DNA from: Azospirillum sp. TSA2s
Lineage (GTDB): Bacteria > Pseudomonadota > Alphaproteobacteria > Azospirillales > Azospirillaceae
Length of the DNA stretch: 64,000 nt
Assembly: GCF_004923315.1 (NCBI RefSeq)
Contig: NZ_CP039647.1
Span: 620,001-684,000, forward strand
Direction: 5' to 3'
The stretch's first letter is position 1. Each line of letters starts with the position of its first letter. The translations under genes were made by a program, and so were the position numbers. The notes under the pieces were generated by a model, which worked only from the letters and a program-made list of their open reading frames with translations, was not told the origin of the DNA and did not search any database. This document shows, one piece after another, positions 37,686 through 46,370 of this stretch.

Positions 37686-39368
37686 ATGATTTCCGCATTG
37701 CGTGGTATCCGGGGGCGCCTGTTGCTGCTGCCCCTGATCACCGTCCTGGCGCTGGTCGGCGCCGGGGCCATGACCGCCAGGACGCTCGGCACCGTGATGC
37801 TGGAGGAGCGCCAAGCCCGCGCCCGCGTCGCGGTGGAGATGGTGACCTCCATCATCGAACGGTTCGAGCAGCGGGCCGCCTCCGGCGAGCTGCCGGTCGC
37901 CGACGCGCAGAAGCTGGCGCTCGACATCGCGCGGTCGGCCCGCTACGACGGATCGGAATATGCGCTGATCCTCGACCGCAAGGGCAACATCCTGGCCCAC
38001 CTGAACCCGCAGGTCGAAGGCAAGGCGATGTGGGACAGCACCGACAAGAGCGGCCGGCTGTTCGTGCGCGACGAGATCAAGGCGGCCGAATCCGGCGGCG
38101 GCTATTCCTCCTTCTCCTTCCCCAAGCCCGGCTCCAGCGATCCGGTGGAGAAATCCGCCTATTCCAAGCTGACCAAGGGCTGGGGCTGGGTGGTCAGCTC
38201 CGGTGTCTATCTCGACACGGTGGCCGCCGCGCGCCTGCAGACCATGCTGAACATCGCCGCGGTGATCGCGGTGCTGGCGGCGGTCAGCCTCGGCCTTGCC
38301 GTGTGGATCGGCCGGCGCATCACCACGCCGATCCTGCAGCTGACCCAGGCCACCAACCGCATTTCCACCGGCGACCTGTCCGTCGCGATCAACCACCAGG
38401 ACCGCAGCGACGAGGTCGGCACGCTTGCCCGCGCGCTGGAGGAGTTCAAGCGCAACGGGCTGGAAGTCCGCCGTCTCCAGGCGGAAGCCGAAGCGCAGAA
38501 GGATCGCACCGAGGCTGAACGCCGCGCCGCCCTGCTCGACATGGCCGCCCAGTTCGAGGCCCGCGTGATGGGGATGGTTGCCGCCGTCGCCGCCGCGGCG
38601 CATGAGATGGAGAAAACCGCCTCCGGCATGGCCACCGCCGCCGACCGCTCCGGCACCCAGGCGCAGGCGGTGTCGCAGGCCTCCGAACAGGCCAGCAGCA
38701 ACGTCAACACCGTCGCCGCCGCGACGGAGGAACTGTTCGCCTCCATCGCCGAGATCGGCCGTCAGGTGACCATGTCGACCAGCGTCGCCGGCCGTGCGGT
38801 GGATGAAGCCACGAAGATCGACGGCATGATCCAGAGCCTGGCGTCCGCCGCCCAGGAGATCGGACAGGTGGTGGAACTGATCAACGCCATCGCCGGCCAG
38901 ACCAACCTGCTGGCGCTGAACGCCACCATCGAGGCAGCCCGCGCCGGCGAGCACGGCAAGGGCTTCGCCGTCGTCGCCTCGGAGGTCAAGGCGCTGGCCA
39001 ACCAGACCGCCAAGGCCACCGAAGACATCCAGGCCAAGGTGCAGGAAATCCAGCAATTCACCGGGAATACGGTGACGGCGGTGCAGGGCATCGGCAGCAC
39101 CATCACCTCGGTCAGCGACATCGCCACCGCCATCGCTTCGGCGGTGGAGCAGCAGAGCGCCGCCACCAAGGACATCGGCGCCAACATCCAGCAGGCCGCC
39201 CGCCACACGGCGGAGGTCAACAGCAACATCGCCGGCGTCGCCCAGACCGTCGGCCAGACCGGCAGCGCCGCGTCGGGCGTGCTGTCCGCCTCCAGCGGTC
39301 TGGTCCGCGAGACGGTCAGGCTGCGCAGCGAGGTCGAGGACTTCCTGTCGACCGTCCGCGCCGCCTGA
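37686..39368 (+). CDS. methyl-accepting chemotaxis protein with single Cache domain
   Basis: 560 residues from ATG 37686, which follows GAGGGACGAGAGAG. TM1 at about 10-30, a periplasmic sCache-type sensor at about 35-185 ([17 protein letters not shown], then [14 protein letters not shown]), TM2 at about 190-210, a HAMP domain with [20 protein letters not shown], and a cytoplasmic signalling domain whose tip is [20 protein letters not shown] followed by [13 protein letters not shown]. It starts 155 bases after nicT on the same strand, so it may sense nicotinate or a related carboxylate. That link is by position only. Confidence 0.9.
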   Translation: MISALRGIRGRLLLLPLITVLALVGAGAMTARTLGTVMLEERQARARVAVEMVTSIIERFEQRAASGELPVADAQKLALDIARSARYDGSEYALILDRKGNILAHLNPQVEGKAMWDSTDKSGRLFVRDEIKAAESGGGYSSFSFPKPGSSDPVEKSAYSKLTKGWGWVVSSGVYLDTVAAARLQTMLNIAAVIAVLAAVSLGLAVWIGRRITTPILQLTQATNRISTGDLSVAINHQDRSDEVGTLARALEEFKRNGLEVRRLQAEAEAQKDRTEAERRAALLDMAAQFEARVMGMVAAVAAAAHEMEKTASGMATAADRSGTQAQAVSQASEQASSNVNTVAAATEELFASIAEIGRQVTMSTSVAGRAVDEATKIDGMIQSLASAAQEIGQVVELINAIAGQTNLLALNATIEAARAGEHGKGFAVVASEVKALANQTAKATEDIQAKVQEIQQFTGNTVTAVQGIGSTITSVSDIATAIASAVEQQSAATKDIGANIQQAARHTAEVNSNIAGVAQTVGQTGSAASGVLSASSGLVRETVRLRSEVEDFLSTVRAA

Positions 39369-39699
39369 TCGGAGGCCTCAGCGGGCGGGGACAGCACGAC
39401 GTCGACGAAAGCCCGCCCGCGAGCGGCATCGCCCTTTGCCATGACGGTGATGCCGCACTTCGCACCATCGTCGCCTATGCCGGCACCTGTCCGGTGCTCT
39501 GCCGCTGGATGGGTGTCGACTCCGTCCTGCTGAGGCCGCCCAACGCGTCGCCTGTCACCCTGACGGGCGGCCGTCGCTCCCGGAACCCGCAGACCGGCGT
39601 AAAACAGGAGTCGCCAAACAATCCGTCCTTGTCATAGTATGCAAGTCCATATCTGTCCGACGTCACGCCAGGGGGCCGCGGCTGGGTTTCAGCGGGGTT
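39369..39699. other. intergenic region ahead of the amiC leader
   Basis: About 330 bases with no gene. The promoter for the amiC-amiR transcript must be here, upstream of the leader at 39700; I could not identify it with confidence. Confidence 0.4.
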
Positions 39700-39735
39700 C
39701 CGACGTGATGGAGCGGGCCGGAGCAATGGCGCTCC
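39700..39735 (+). ncRNA. leader A: tandem hexaloop ANTAR-target RNA before amiC
   Basis: P1 (39700-39717) pairs CGT with GCG around the loop GATGGA, with outer CC/GG pairs. P2 (39720-39735) is a perfect five-pair stem GGAGC / GCTCC around AATGGC. Both loops are six bases with G at position 4, and P2 has A at position 1, as known for RNAs bound by ANTAR proteins. The P2 3' arm (39731-39735) is also the start of the terminator at 39731-39770. Confidence 0.72.
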
Positions 39736-39770
39736 AATCCGGGCCGACAGCCCTGATTGGGGCTTTTTTT
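39731..39770 (+). terminator. leader A attenuator terminator
   Basis: GCTCCAATC (39731-39739) pairs with GATTGGGGC (39755-39763), nine pairs with one G-U, then seven T. An inner GGGC/GCCC helix extends it. The 5' arm is shared with P2 of leader A, so the two structures exclude each other. Confidence 0.85.
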
Positions 39771-39848
39771 GTTTTATTTTCAACCGGATAGCCGCCGGTT
39801 GGTCTGGGCGCGGGTTGCGGCGTGAGTGCGACGAAGAGGTGGATGCAG

Positions 39849-41018
39849 ATGGATTGTACCCCCAAGAGCGGTGAACCGTGGAGAGTCGGCGTGCTGTTCT
39901 CGCAGACCGGGGTCACGGCGGGAATCGAACGCACCCAGCTCCAGGGCACGCTGATGGCGATCGAGGAGATCAATGTCGGCGGCGGGGTCAACGGCCGGGA
40001 GATCCTGCCGATCGTCCAGGATCCGCAATCCGATCCGGCGGTGTTCGCGGCTCTCGCCGAGCGGCTGATGACCGAGGAGCGGGTCAGCGTCCTGTTCGGC
40101 TGCTATATGTCGAGCACGCGTAAGGCGATCCTGCCGGTGGTGGAGCGGCGCAACGGGCTGCTGCTCTATTCGACCCTCTATGAGGGGTTCGAATGCTCGC
40201 GCAACGTCATCTACACCGGCGCCGCCCCCAACCAGAACGGCCGGCAACTGGCCGACTATCTGACGCGGGAATATGGCAGCCGCGTTTACATGGTGGGATC
40301 GGACTACATCTATCCCTATGAATCCAGCCGGATCATGCGGGAGCTGGTGCTCCAGCGGTCGGGCAAGATCCTCGCCGAGAAGTACCTGCCGCTGAATGCG
40401 ACGCAGAAGGCGTTCGCCCCGGTCATCCGCGACATCCGGCGCAAGGAGCCGGACTTCATCTTCTCCACGGTGGTTGGCGCCGCCACCGCCCACCTCTACC
40501 ACGCCTATGCCGAGGCTGGGTTCGATCCGGCGCGGATGCCGATTGCCAGCCTGACCACCAGCGAGGCGGAAATCAGCGACATCGGCGTCGCCGCCTCGCG
40601 CGGGCACGTCACCGCCGCCCCCTATTTCGATTCCATCGACAGCGAGGCGAACCGCCGTTTCGTCGCCCGCTACCGCGAGCGGTTCGGGGAGCACGAGCGG
40701 ACCAACGCGTCGTGCGAGGCCGCCTATTTCCAGGTCCACCTGTTCGCCCAGGCTCTGCGCATCGCCAACTGCATGGACACCGACCGGCTGCGCGACGCCA
40801 TCTTCGGGCAGGAGTTCGATGCGCCCCAGGGGCGGGTGCGGATCGATCCCGACAACAACCACACCTACCTGTGGCCACGCGTCGGCCGGGTCGATGCGGA
40901 TGGCCGGTTCGAGATCGTCGCGGAGTCGCTGGTGGCGATGAAGCCCGATCCCTATCTGGTGGATCATAACGTTGCCGGCGAGGCGGACATCCGCTGGCGG
41001 CGGCAGGCCACGGTCTGA
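39849..41018 (+). CDS. amiC: AmiC-like amide sensor (type I binding-protein fold, cytoplasmic)
   Basis: 389 residues from ATG 39849 (AGAGGTGG six bases upstream; GTG 39822 and ATG 39843 are also in frame). The whole protein is a type I periplasmic-binding-protein fold of the AmiC/UrtA group (WRVGVLFSQTG, DPQSDPAVFAALAERLM, LYEGFECSRNVIYTGA). It has no signal peptide, unlike the transporter protein at 42186, so it should act in the cytoplasm. AmiC of P. aeruginosa (385 residues) binds amides and releases the antiterminator AmiR. The next gene is an AmiR homologue, and an ANTAR-type leader precedes this gene. Confidence 0.82.
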   Translation: MDCTPKSGEPWRVGVLFSQTGVTAGIERTQLQGTLMAIEEINVGGGVNGREILPIVQDPQSDPAVFAALAERLMTEERVSVLFGCYMSSTRKAILPVVERRNGLLLYSTLYEGFECSRNVIYTGAAPNQNGRQLADYLTREYGSRVYMVGSDYIYPYESSRIMRELVLQRSGKILAEKYLPLNATQKAFAPVIRDIRRKEPDFIFSTVVGAATAHLYHAYAEAGFDPARMPIASLTTSEAEISDIGVAASRGHVTAAPYFDSIDSEANRRFVARYRERFGEHERTNASCEAAYFQVHLFAQALRIANCMDTDRLRDAIFGQEFDAPQGRVRIDPDNNHTYLWPRVGRVDADGRFEIVAESLVAMKPDPYLVDHNVAGEADIRWRRQATV

Positions 41019-41040
41019 CTGCAAACGGGGCAAACGCCGC

Positions 41041-41646
41041 ATGTCGATCAACCTGCTCCGCGACATCCGTTCCTTTCGCGTCGTGGTCATCCACCCGCAG
41101 GACGCCGAGGCGGAGGAGCTGTTGCGCCAGCTCCACCGCATCGGCTGTCAGGCCCGAGCCGAATGGCCGCCGCCCAAGGACCGCCCCAGCGGTGTCGATC
41201 TGATCTTCCTCGACATGACCCGGCTGCTGTCGGGGCAGGGTCGGCTGTCCTGGTCCACCGCCGACGAAGGACCGCCGATCGTCGCCGTGCTCGATTATGA
41301 GAGCCCGACCGTGCTGAAGGCCCTGGTCGATTACGGGGTGCGCGGCTTCGTCAGCAAGCCGATCCGCGCCTTCGGCCTGCTGACCACCATGTTCATGGCC
41401 CACCGCGCCGCGGAGGGCGAGCGCGGCATGCGCAAGCGCCTCCAGAAGGTCGAGCAGCGGCTGGACGGCATCAAGAAGGTGAGCAAGGCCAAGGCGATCC
41501 TGATCGAGCAGCGGCGCATCACCGAGGAGGAGGCCTACCGCTTCATCCGCGAACGCGCCATGGCCCGGCGAACGACCATCGAGGCGGTCGCCGCCGCGAT
41601 CATCGACGCCAGCGAAATGCTGATGGCGGAAAATCCGACTCGCTGA
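41041..41646 (+). CDS. amiR: ANTAR-domain antiterminator, AmiR-type
   Basis: 201 residues (AmiR has 196). An N-terminal pseudo-receiver (about 10-130; FRVVVIHPQDAEAEELLRQL and VDYGVRGFVSKPIRAFGLL) lacks a normal phosphorylation site pattern. A coiled coil (about 135-160) leads into a three-helix ANTAR domain with KAKAILIEQRRITEEEAYRF and ARRTTIEAVAAAII. ANTAR proteins bind RNA with two hexaloop stem-loops and prevent termination. Three such leaders lie within 2.5 kb. AmiC above is its likely inhibitor. Confidence 0.88.
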   Translation: MSINLLRDIRSFRVVVIHPQDAEAEELLRQLHRIGCQARAEWPPPKDRPSGVDLIFLDMTRLLSGQGRLSWSTADEGPPIVAVLDYESPTVLKALVDYGVRGFVSKPIRAFGLLTTMFMAHRAAEGERGMRKRLQKVEQRLDGIKKVSKAKAILIEQRRITEEEAYRFIRERAMARRTTIEAVAAAIIDASEMLMAENPTR

Positions 41647-41716
41647 TCATTTTTGATATTGACGATAAGGCGGTGGGATGTGCATCTTACTAAGCAAGTG
41701 AAGCAAATCGCTCGCG

Positions 41717-41760
41717 TCCGCCAATGATGTCGGATCGACGGGCAGGCGATGAAGCCCCTG
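41717..41760 (+). ncRNA. leader B: tandem hexaloop ANTAR-target RNA downstream of amiR
   Basis: P1 (41717-41734) is TCCGCC / GTCGGA around AATGAT, with one mismatch one pair below the loop. P2 (41743-41760) is CAGGC / GCCCCTG around GATGAA. An eight-base linker separates them. The P2 3' arm GCCCC is also the 5' arm of the terminator ending at 41790. It lies 70 bases after the amiR stop, with no gene directly behind it before leader C. Confidence 0.68.
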
Positions 41761-41790
41761 AAGGTGTGAAAGCCTTGCTGGGGTTTTTTT
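41755..41790 (+). terminator. leader B attenuator terminator
   Basis: CCCCTGAAGG ... CCTTGCTGGGG (outer CCCC/GGGG, inner AAGG/CCTT) followed by seven T (41784-41790). Overlaps the 3' arm of P2 of leader B. Confidence 0.82.
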
Positions 41791-42048
41791 GTGTTTGAAC
41801 CTAATGTACCGACGCGCACTCCGGCACCACAGATGCGAGGGAGGCCGATGGGCAGGTTTGTGCAGGGATAAGTCCGACCGTTCAATCCTTATGGACCGAC
41901 GCGGCAACTCTCTTGTCGCGCAACGGCACCTTTTACCCGGCGCCCGATCCATTTGGGGTCGGCCGGAACAATACTGGACAATCGACGCCACCATTCGTTG
42001 AATATTTTAAAATTAGCCTACACACCTTGAGACCGCACCAGGCACACC

Positions 42049-42091
42049 CCCGCCGATGACGCCGGGAGTTGCGCCGAGGCAATGAAGCCCC
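42049..42091 (+). ncRNA. leader C: tandem hexaloop ANTAR-target RNA before the amide transporter operon
   Basis: P1 (42049-42066) is CCCGCC / GCCGGG around GATGAC, with a mismatch at the same place as in leader B. P2 (42076-42091) is GAGGC / GCCCC around AATGAA. The linker is nine bases. The P2 3' arm GCCCC (42087-42091) is the 5' arm of the terminator that follows. The first gene, the Tat-exported binding protein, starts at 42186. Confidence 0.72.
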
Positions 42092-42123
42092 AGCAGGCCG
42101 CCGGCCTGGGTGGGGCTTTTTTT
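42087..42123 (+). terminator. leader C attenuator terminator
   Basis: GCCCC (42087-42091) pairs with GGGGC (42112-42116) and encloses a strong CAGGCC/GGCCTG helix; seven T follow. Shares its 5' arm with P2 of leader C. Confidence 0.88.
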
Positions 42124-42185
42124 GTGCGCTCTCCTGTCTGTGCCGAAGAACCAGCAAGAACAGGCAAACGAGGAGGAAACACGTC

Positions 42186-43433
42186 ATGACCTTCACACGG
42201 CGTAATTTTCTGAAATCGACGGCTGTCGCCGGATTGGCCGGATCGGTCGGCTTTCCGCACATCTGGATAAAGGACAGCGGCGTCGCCTGGGCGGCGAACG
42301 GCGAGATCAAGGTCGGCGTCCTCTTCTCGCTGACCGGCACCACCGCGGTCGTCGAGAAGTCGATGCACAACGCCACCCTGATGGCCATCGACGAGATCAA
42401 CGCCGCCGGCGGCATCAACGGGATGAAGCTGACCGCGGTCGTCGAGGACCCGGCCTCCGACCCCGCCACCTTCGCCGACAAGGCCAATAAGCTGGTGCTG
42501 AACGACAAGTGCGTCAGCGTCTTCGGCTCCTACACCTCCGCCTCGCGCAAGGCGGTGCTGCCGGTCTTCGAGAAGCGCAAGAACCTCTACTGGTATCCGA
42601 CGCTCTATGAGGGCCGCGAGTGCTCGAAGAACGTCATGTACACCGGGGCGGTGCCCAACCAGCAGCAGAAGGAGTTCATCCCCTGGCTGGTCAAGACCTT
42701 CGGCAAGAAGTTCTATCTGATCGGCTCCAACTACATCTATCCCAAGGAAGAGAACAACGTCTGCAAGATCCTGCTGAAGGAGCTGGGCGGCGAGGTGGTC
42801 GGCGAGGAATATGTGCCGCTTGGCCATTCGGAGTTCGGCTCGGTGCTGAACAAGTTCCGCGAGACCAAGCCGGACGTGATCTTCTCCACCGTGGTCGGCG
42901 ACAGCGTGATCGCGCTGCACAAGCAGTACAAGGCGGCGGGCTTCAACCCGGACAAGATGCCGATGGCCAGCCTGACCACGTCGGAGGTGGAGATCGCGGC
43001 GATGGGCGGCGAGTACGCCGCCGGCCACTTCACCTCCGCCCCGTACTTCATGGGCCACCAGTCCAAGGAGAACGAGGTCTTCGTCGAGAATTACCAGAAG
43101 CGCTTCGGCAAGGATTCGGTGACGCACTTCGTGTCGGAGGCGGCGTATTTCCAGATGCACCTGTTCCGCAAGGCGGTCGAGAAGATCGGCAAGGGCGACA
43201 TCACCCCCATCGCCGTCCGCGATGCCACGGCGGGGCTGGAGATCATGGCGCCGCAGGGCAAGGTGAAGGTCGATGGCGACAACCTGCACTGCTACCTGTG
43301 GCCGAAGATCGGCCAGGCCCAGGCCGACGGCCAGTTCAAGGTCATCCAGCAATCGTCGGATTGGGTGAAGCCGGAACCCTATTGGGCCTATCCGGGCCAG
43401 AGCTGCACCAAGGACGGTCTGAAGGGTGCGTGA
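42186..43433 (+). CDS. amide/urea-type ABC transporter substrate-binding protein, Tat-exported
   Basis: 415 residues. The start MTFTRRNFLKSTAVAGLAG is a twin-arginine signal (RRNFLK). The mature domain is a UrtA/FmdD-type binding protein (IKVGVLFSLTGTTAVVEKSM, DPASDPATFADKANKLV, MYTGAVPNQQQKEFIPWL). It is a clear paralogue of the cytoplasmic sensor at 39849: many blocks coincide, including LYEGxECSxNVxYTGAxPNQ. GAGGAGGAAA precedes ATG 42186. As first gene after leader C, it should be controlled by antitermination. Ligand is probably a short amide or urea. Confidence 0.92.
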   Translation: MTFTRRNFLKSTAVAGLAGSVGFPHIWIKDSGVAWAANGEIKVGVLFSLTGTTAVVEKSMHNATLMAIDEINAAGGINGMKLTAVVEDPASDPATFADKANKLVLNDKCVSVFGSYTSASRKAVLPVFEKRKNLYWYPTLYEGRECSKNVMYTGAVPNQQQKEFIPWLVKTFGKKFYLIGSNYIYPKEENNVCKILLKELGGEVVGEEYVPLGHSEFGSVLNKFRETKPDVIFSTVVGDSVIALHKQYKAAGFNPDKMPMASLTTSEVEIAAMGGEYAAGHFTSAPYFMGHQSKENEVFVENYQKRFGKDSVTHFVSEAAYFQMHLFRKAVEKIGKGDITPIAVRDATAGLEIMAPQGKVKVDGDNLHCYLWPKIGQAQADGQFKVIQQSSDWVKPEPYWAYPGQSCTKDGLKGA

Positions 43434-43489
43434 GCAATAGAACGGGCAGGGGAGGGCGTCGCCCGACGCCTTCCCCGTCGGAGGAGCTT

Positions 43490-44359
43490 ATGGATATTTT
43501 CTTCGGTCAACTCTTCACCGGGCTCAGCATCGCTTCGATCCTGCTGCTGGTGGCGCTCGGGCTTGCGATCATCTACGGCGCGATGGGGGTCATCAACCTC
43601 GCCCATGGCGAGTTCGTCATGCTCGGCGCCTACGGCACCTGGTTCCTCCAGTCGCAGTTCGGCCTGCCGCTGATCCCCTGCCTGCTGCTGGTGTTCTTCA
43701 TGGTGGCGGCGGCCGGCTGGGTGGTCGAGAGCACGGTGGTCCGCTTCCTCTACCACCGGCCGCTCGACACCATCCTGGCGACCTGGGGCATCGGCATCAT
43801 GCTGCAACAGGCGGTGCGCCTGTCCGCCGGGGCCGAGCTGCGCTATGTCCAGACGCCGGAGTTCCTGTCCGGCAGCATCGACATCGCCGGGGTTGGCGTC
43901 CCCAGCTACCGCCTGTTCATCCTGGCGCTGACCGCCGCCCTGCTGGCGCTGACCTGGTTCATCATCCAGCGGACCGAGTTCGGCATGAAGCTGCGCGCCG
44001 TCACCCAGAACCGCGAGATCGCCAGTTGCTACGGCATCAACAGCGCCAGGATCTACAGCCTGACCTTCGCCTTCGGCTCCGGCCTTGCCGGGCTGGCCGG
44101 GGCGCTGGTGGCGCCGATCAAGAGCGTGGCGCCGGACATGGGCACCAACTTCGTGGTCGATGCCTTCATGGTGGTGGTGGTCGGCGGCGTCGGCAGCCTG
44201 ATCGGCACGGTGGTCAGTTCCGGCCTGCTCGGCAGCGGCACCGCGGGCATCGCCTTCCTGCTGAACGACACGCTGGCCAAGGCGCTGGTCTTTCTGGCGG
44301 TGGTGGTCCTGATCCGCTTCCGTCCGCAGGGTCTGTTCGTCGATCAGCGGCGCCGGTGA
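43490..44359 (+). CDS. ABC transporter permease, UrtB/LivH type
   Basis: 289 residues, about eight membrane helices, with the HAAT-permease signatures GVINLAHGEFVMLGAYGTW near residue 35 and FVVDAFMVVVVGGVGSLIGT near 235. GAGGAG lies just upstream of ATG 43490. It forms the inner-membrane channel with the permease encoded next. In the operon order (binding protein, two permeases, two ATPases) it corresponds to UrtB. Confidence 0.9.
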   Translation: MDIFFGQLFTGLSIASILLLVALGLAIIYGAMGVINLAHGEFVMLGAYGTWFLQSQFGLPLIPCLLLVFFMVAAAGWVVESTVVRFLYHRPLDTILATWGIGIMLQQAVRLSAGAELRYVQTPEFLSGSIDIAGVGVPSYRLFILALTAALLALTWFIIQRTEFGMKLRAVTQNREIASCYGINSARIYSLTFAFGSGLAGLAGALVAPIKSVAPDMGTNFVVDAFMVVVVGGVGSLIGTVVSSGLLGSGTAGIAFLLNDTLAKALVFLAVVVLIRFRPQGLFVDQRRR

Positions 44360-44373
44360 GGGGGACCAAGTCA

Positions 44374-45606
44374 ATGACCAGTGTCCAGTTCCCCGACGAC
44401 CAACCTTCCAACCTCCGCCAACCAGAACTCCGTAACGGGGCCAGTCCCCCGGTCAGTCCCGTCGCCCGGAGCCCGCTTATGTCGAAATCGACCCTGTCGC
44501 GCAGCAAGCCGTATGCGCAGTTCGCAGTCTATCTCCTGTTCTGCGCCGTCATCCTGGCGGTTCCCAGCTTCGTCACCGACGCCTTTCTGCTGAACAAGTT
44601 CGCCCGCTATCTGGCGCTCGGCCTCGCCGCTGCCGCGCTGGCCTTGAGTTGGGGCTATGCCGGCATCCTCAATCTGGGGCAGGGGGTCAGCTTCGGCATC
44701 GGCGCCTATGCCATCGCCATGCATCTGAAGCTGAAGACCAGCCCGGTCCACACCGGGTCGGCCGGCCTGCCGGACTTCATGGTGTGGAACAACCTCGATC
44801 ACCTGCCCTGGTTCTGGCAGCCCTTCCATTCCAGCCTGTTCGCGGTGCTGGCCGGCATCCTGGCCCCGGTGGTGGTGGCGCTGCTGCTGGGATCCTTCAT
44901 GTTCCGGGCCCGGATCGCCGGGGTCTATGTCGCCATCATCACGCTCGCCATGCTGGCGGTGGTCAACCTGCTGTTCATCGACCAGCAGGCCTACACCGGC
45001 GGCTTCAACGGCATCACCGATCTGGCGTGGCTGGAGGTCGGCAGCATCACCTTCGATCCCTACAGCCCGGCCTTCTACTATCTGTCCGCCGGGGCACTGT
45101 CGCTGTGCCTGCTGCTCGGCCTCGCCTTCACCCGCAGCAAGGCCGGGCTGATCCTCCAGGCCATTCGCAACGACGCCGACCGGGTGCGCTTCTTCGGCTA
45201 CGACGTCGCCGCCTACCAGTCGCTGGCCTTCGCGGTGTCGGCCGGCATGGCCGGGGTGGCGGGCATGCTCTACGCCATGGTGCTGGAATTCGCCTCGCCC
45301 ACCTTCATGGGGGTGCCGCTCAGCCTGTCGATGGTGATCTGGGCGGCGGTCGGCGGGCGCGGCTCGCTGCTGGGGGCCGCCATCGGCGCCATCCTGGTCA
45401 ACTTCATGCAGGGCAGCCTGTCCGAGAGCTTCCTCGACACCTGGCAGCTCATCCTCGGCGGCATGTTCATCCTGGTGGTGGTCTTCCTGCCCAACGGGTT
45501 GTCGAGCCTGATCGGCATCCTGTCGGACCGCCTGACCCGCCCGGCCCGGCCCGCGCCCGCCTCCGCCCTTGCCGATGCGCCGCACGCCCGCCGCAAGCTG
45601 AGCTGA
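44374..45606 (+). CDS. ABC transporter permease, UrtC/LivM type
   Basis: 410 residues. A polar 40-residue N-terminal tail is followed by about ten membrane helices, with GYAGILNLGQGVSFGIGAYA and ILQAIRNDADRVRFFGYDVA, typical of LivM/UrtC. GAGGGG precedes ATG 44374; a second ATG at 44479 would remove the tail. Partner of the permease at 43490. Confidence 0.9.
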   Translation: MTSVQFPDDQPSNLRQPELRNGASPPVSPVARSPLMSKSTLSRSKPYAQFAVYLLFCAVILAVPSFVTDAFLLNKFARYLALGLAAAALALSWGYAGILNLGQGVSFGIGAYAIAMHLKLKTSPVHTGSAGLPDFMVWNNLDHLPWFWQPFHSSLFAVLAGILAPVVVALLLGSFMFRARIAGVYVAIITLAMLAVVNLLFIDQQAYTGGFNGITDLAWLEVGSITFDPYSPAFYYLSAGALSLCLLLGLAFTRSKAGLILQAIRNDADRVRFFGYDVAAYQSLAFAVSAGMAGVAGMLYAMVLEFASPTFMGVPLSLSMVIWAAVGGRGSLLGAAIGAILVNFMQGSLSESFLDTWQLILGGMFILVVVFLPNGLSSLIGILSDRLTRPARPAPASALADAPHARRKLS

Positions 45607-45620
45607 AGGAGACGACCGAC

Positions 45621-46370
45621 ATGGCCTATCTCGAACTCCACGGGCTGGAAGTCAGCTTCGACGGCTTCAAGGCGGTCAACGGCCTGGATCTGGCGGTCGA
45701 GCGCGGCGAGTTGCGCTGCCTGCTGGGCGCCAACGGGGCCGGCAAGTCCACCACCCTGGACCTGATCTGCGGCCGCACCCAGCCGACCGGCGGGCGCATC
45801 CTGCTCGATGGTCAGGACATCACCCATGCGCCGGAATATCGGCGCGCCCGCCATGGGGTGGGCCGCAAGTTCCAGGTGCCCAGCGTGTTCAAGGAGCTGA
45901 CGGTGCGCGAAAATCTGGAGGTGGCGCACTCCCGGCTCCCCAGCCCGGCACGGACCATCCGCCTGTTCCCCGGCCTCCGCCTCAACCGGCGCATCGCCGA
46001 GGTGCTGGAGATCGTCGAACTGGCCGACGAGCTGGACACCAGGGCAGCCTTCCTGTCGCATGGCCAGACGCAATGGCTGGAGATCGCCATGCTGCTGGTC
46101 CAGGACAGCGCCCTGATCCTGATGGACGAGCCGACCGCCGGCATGACCATCCAGGAGACCGGCAAGACCTCGCGCATCTTCCAGCGGCTGCGCGGCCGGC
46201 ACACGCTGATCGTGGTCGAGCACGACATGGGCTTCGTCCGCGAGATCGCCGAGACCATCACCGTTCTGCACCAGGGCAAGCGCCTGTCCGAAGGATCGAT
46301 CCGGCATGTGGAGAACGATCCCAAGGTGCGCGAGGCCTATCTTGGAAGCGGGGGCATCTCCCATGCTTGA
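45621..46370 (+). CDS. ABC transporter ATP-binding protein, UrtD type
   Basis: 249 residues: Walker A GANGAGKS (36-43), Walker B LILMDEPTAGM and the switch His in VVEHDMGFV. The signature is LSHGQTQW instead of LSGGQ, a form characteristic of UrtD-type ATPases of urea/amide transporters. Its last 8 bases overlap the start of the next ATPase gene. Confidence 0.92.
   Translation: MAYLELHGLEVSFDGFKAVNGLDLAVERGELRCLLGANGAGKSTTLDLICGRTQPTGGRILLDGQDITHAPEYRRARHGVGRKFQVPSVFKELTVRENLEVAHSRLPSPARTIRLFPGLRLNRRIAEVLEIVELADELDTRAAFLSHGQTQWLEIAMLLVQDSALILMDEPTAGMTIQETGKTSRIFQRLRGRHTLIVVEHDMGFVREIAETITVLHQGKRLSEGSIRHVENDPKVREAYLGSGGISHA

Noticed and set aside
37497..39206. A 569-codon minus-strand frame opposite the chemoreceptor gene
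   Set aside because: Gly/His/Asp-rich shadow of the receptor coding sequence with no start signal.
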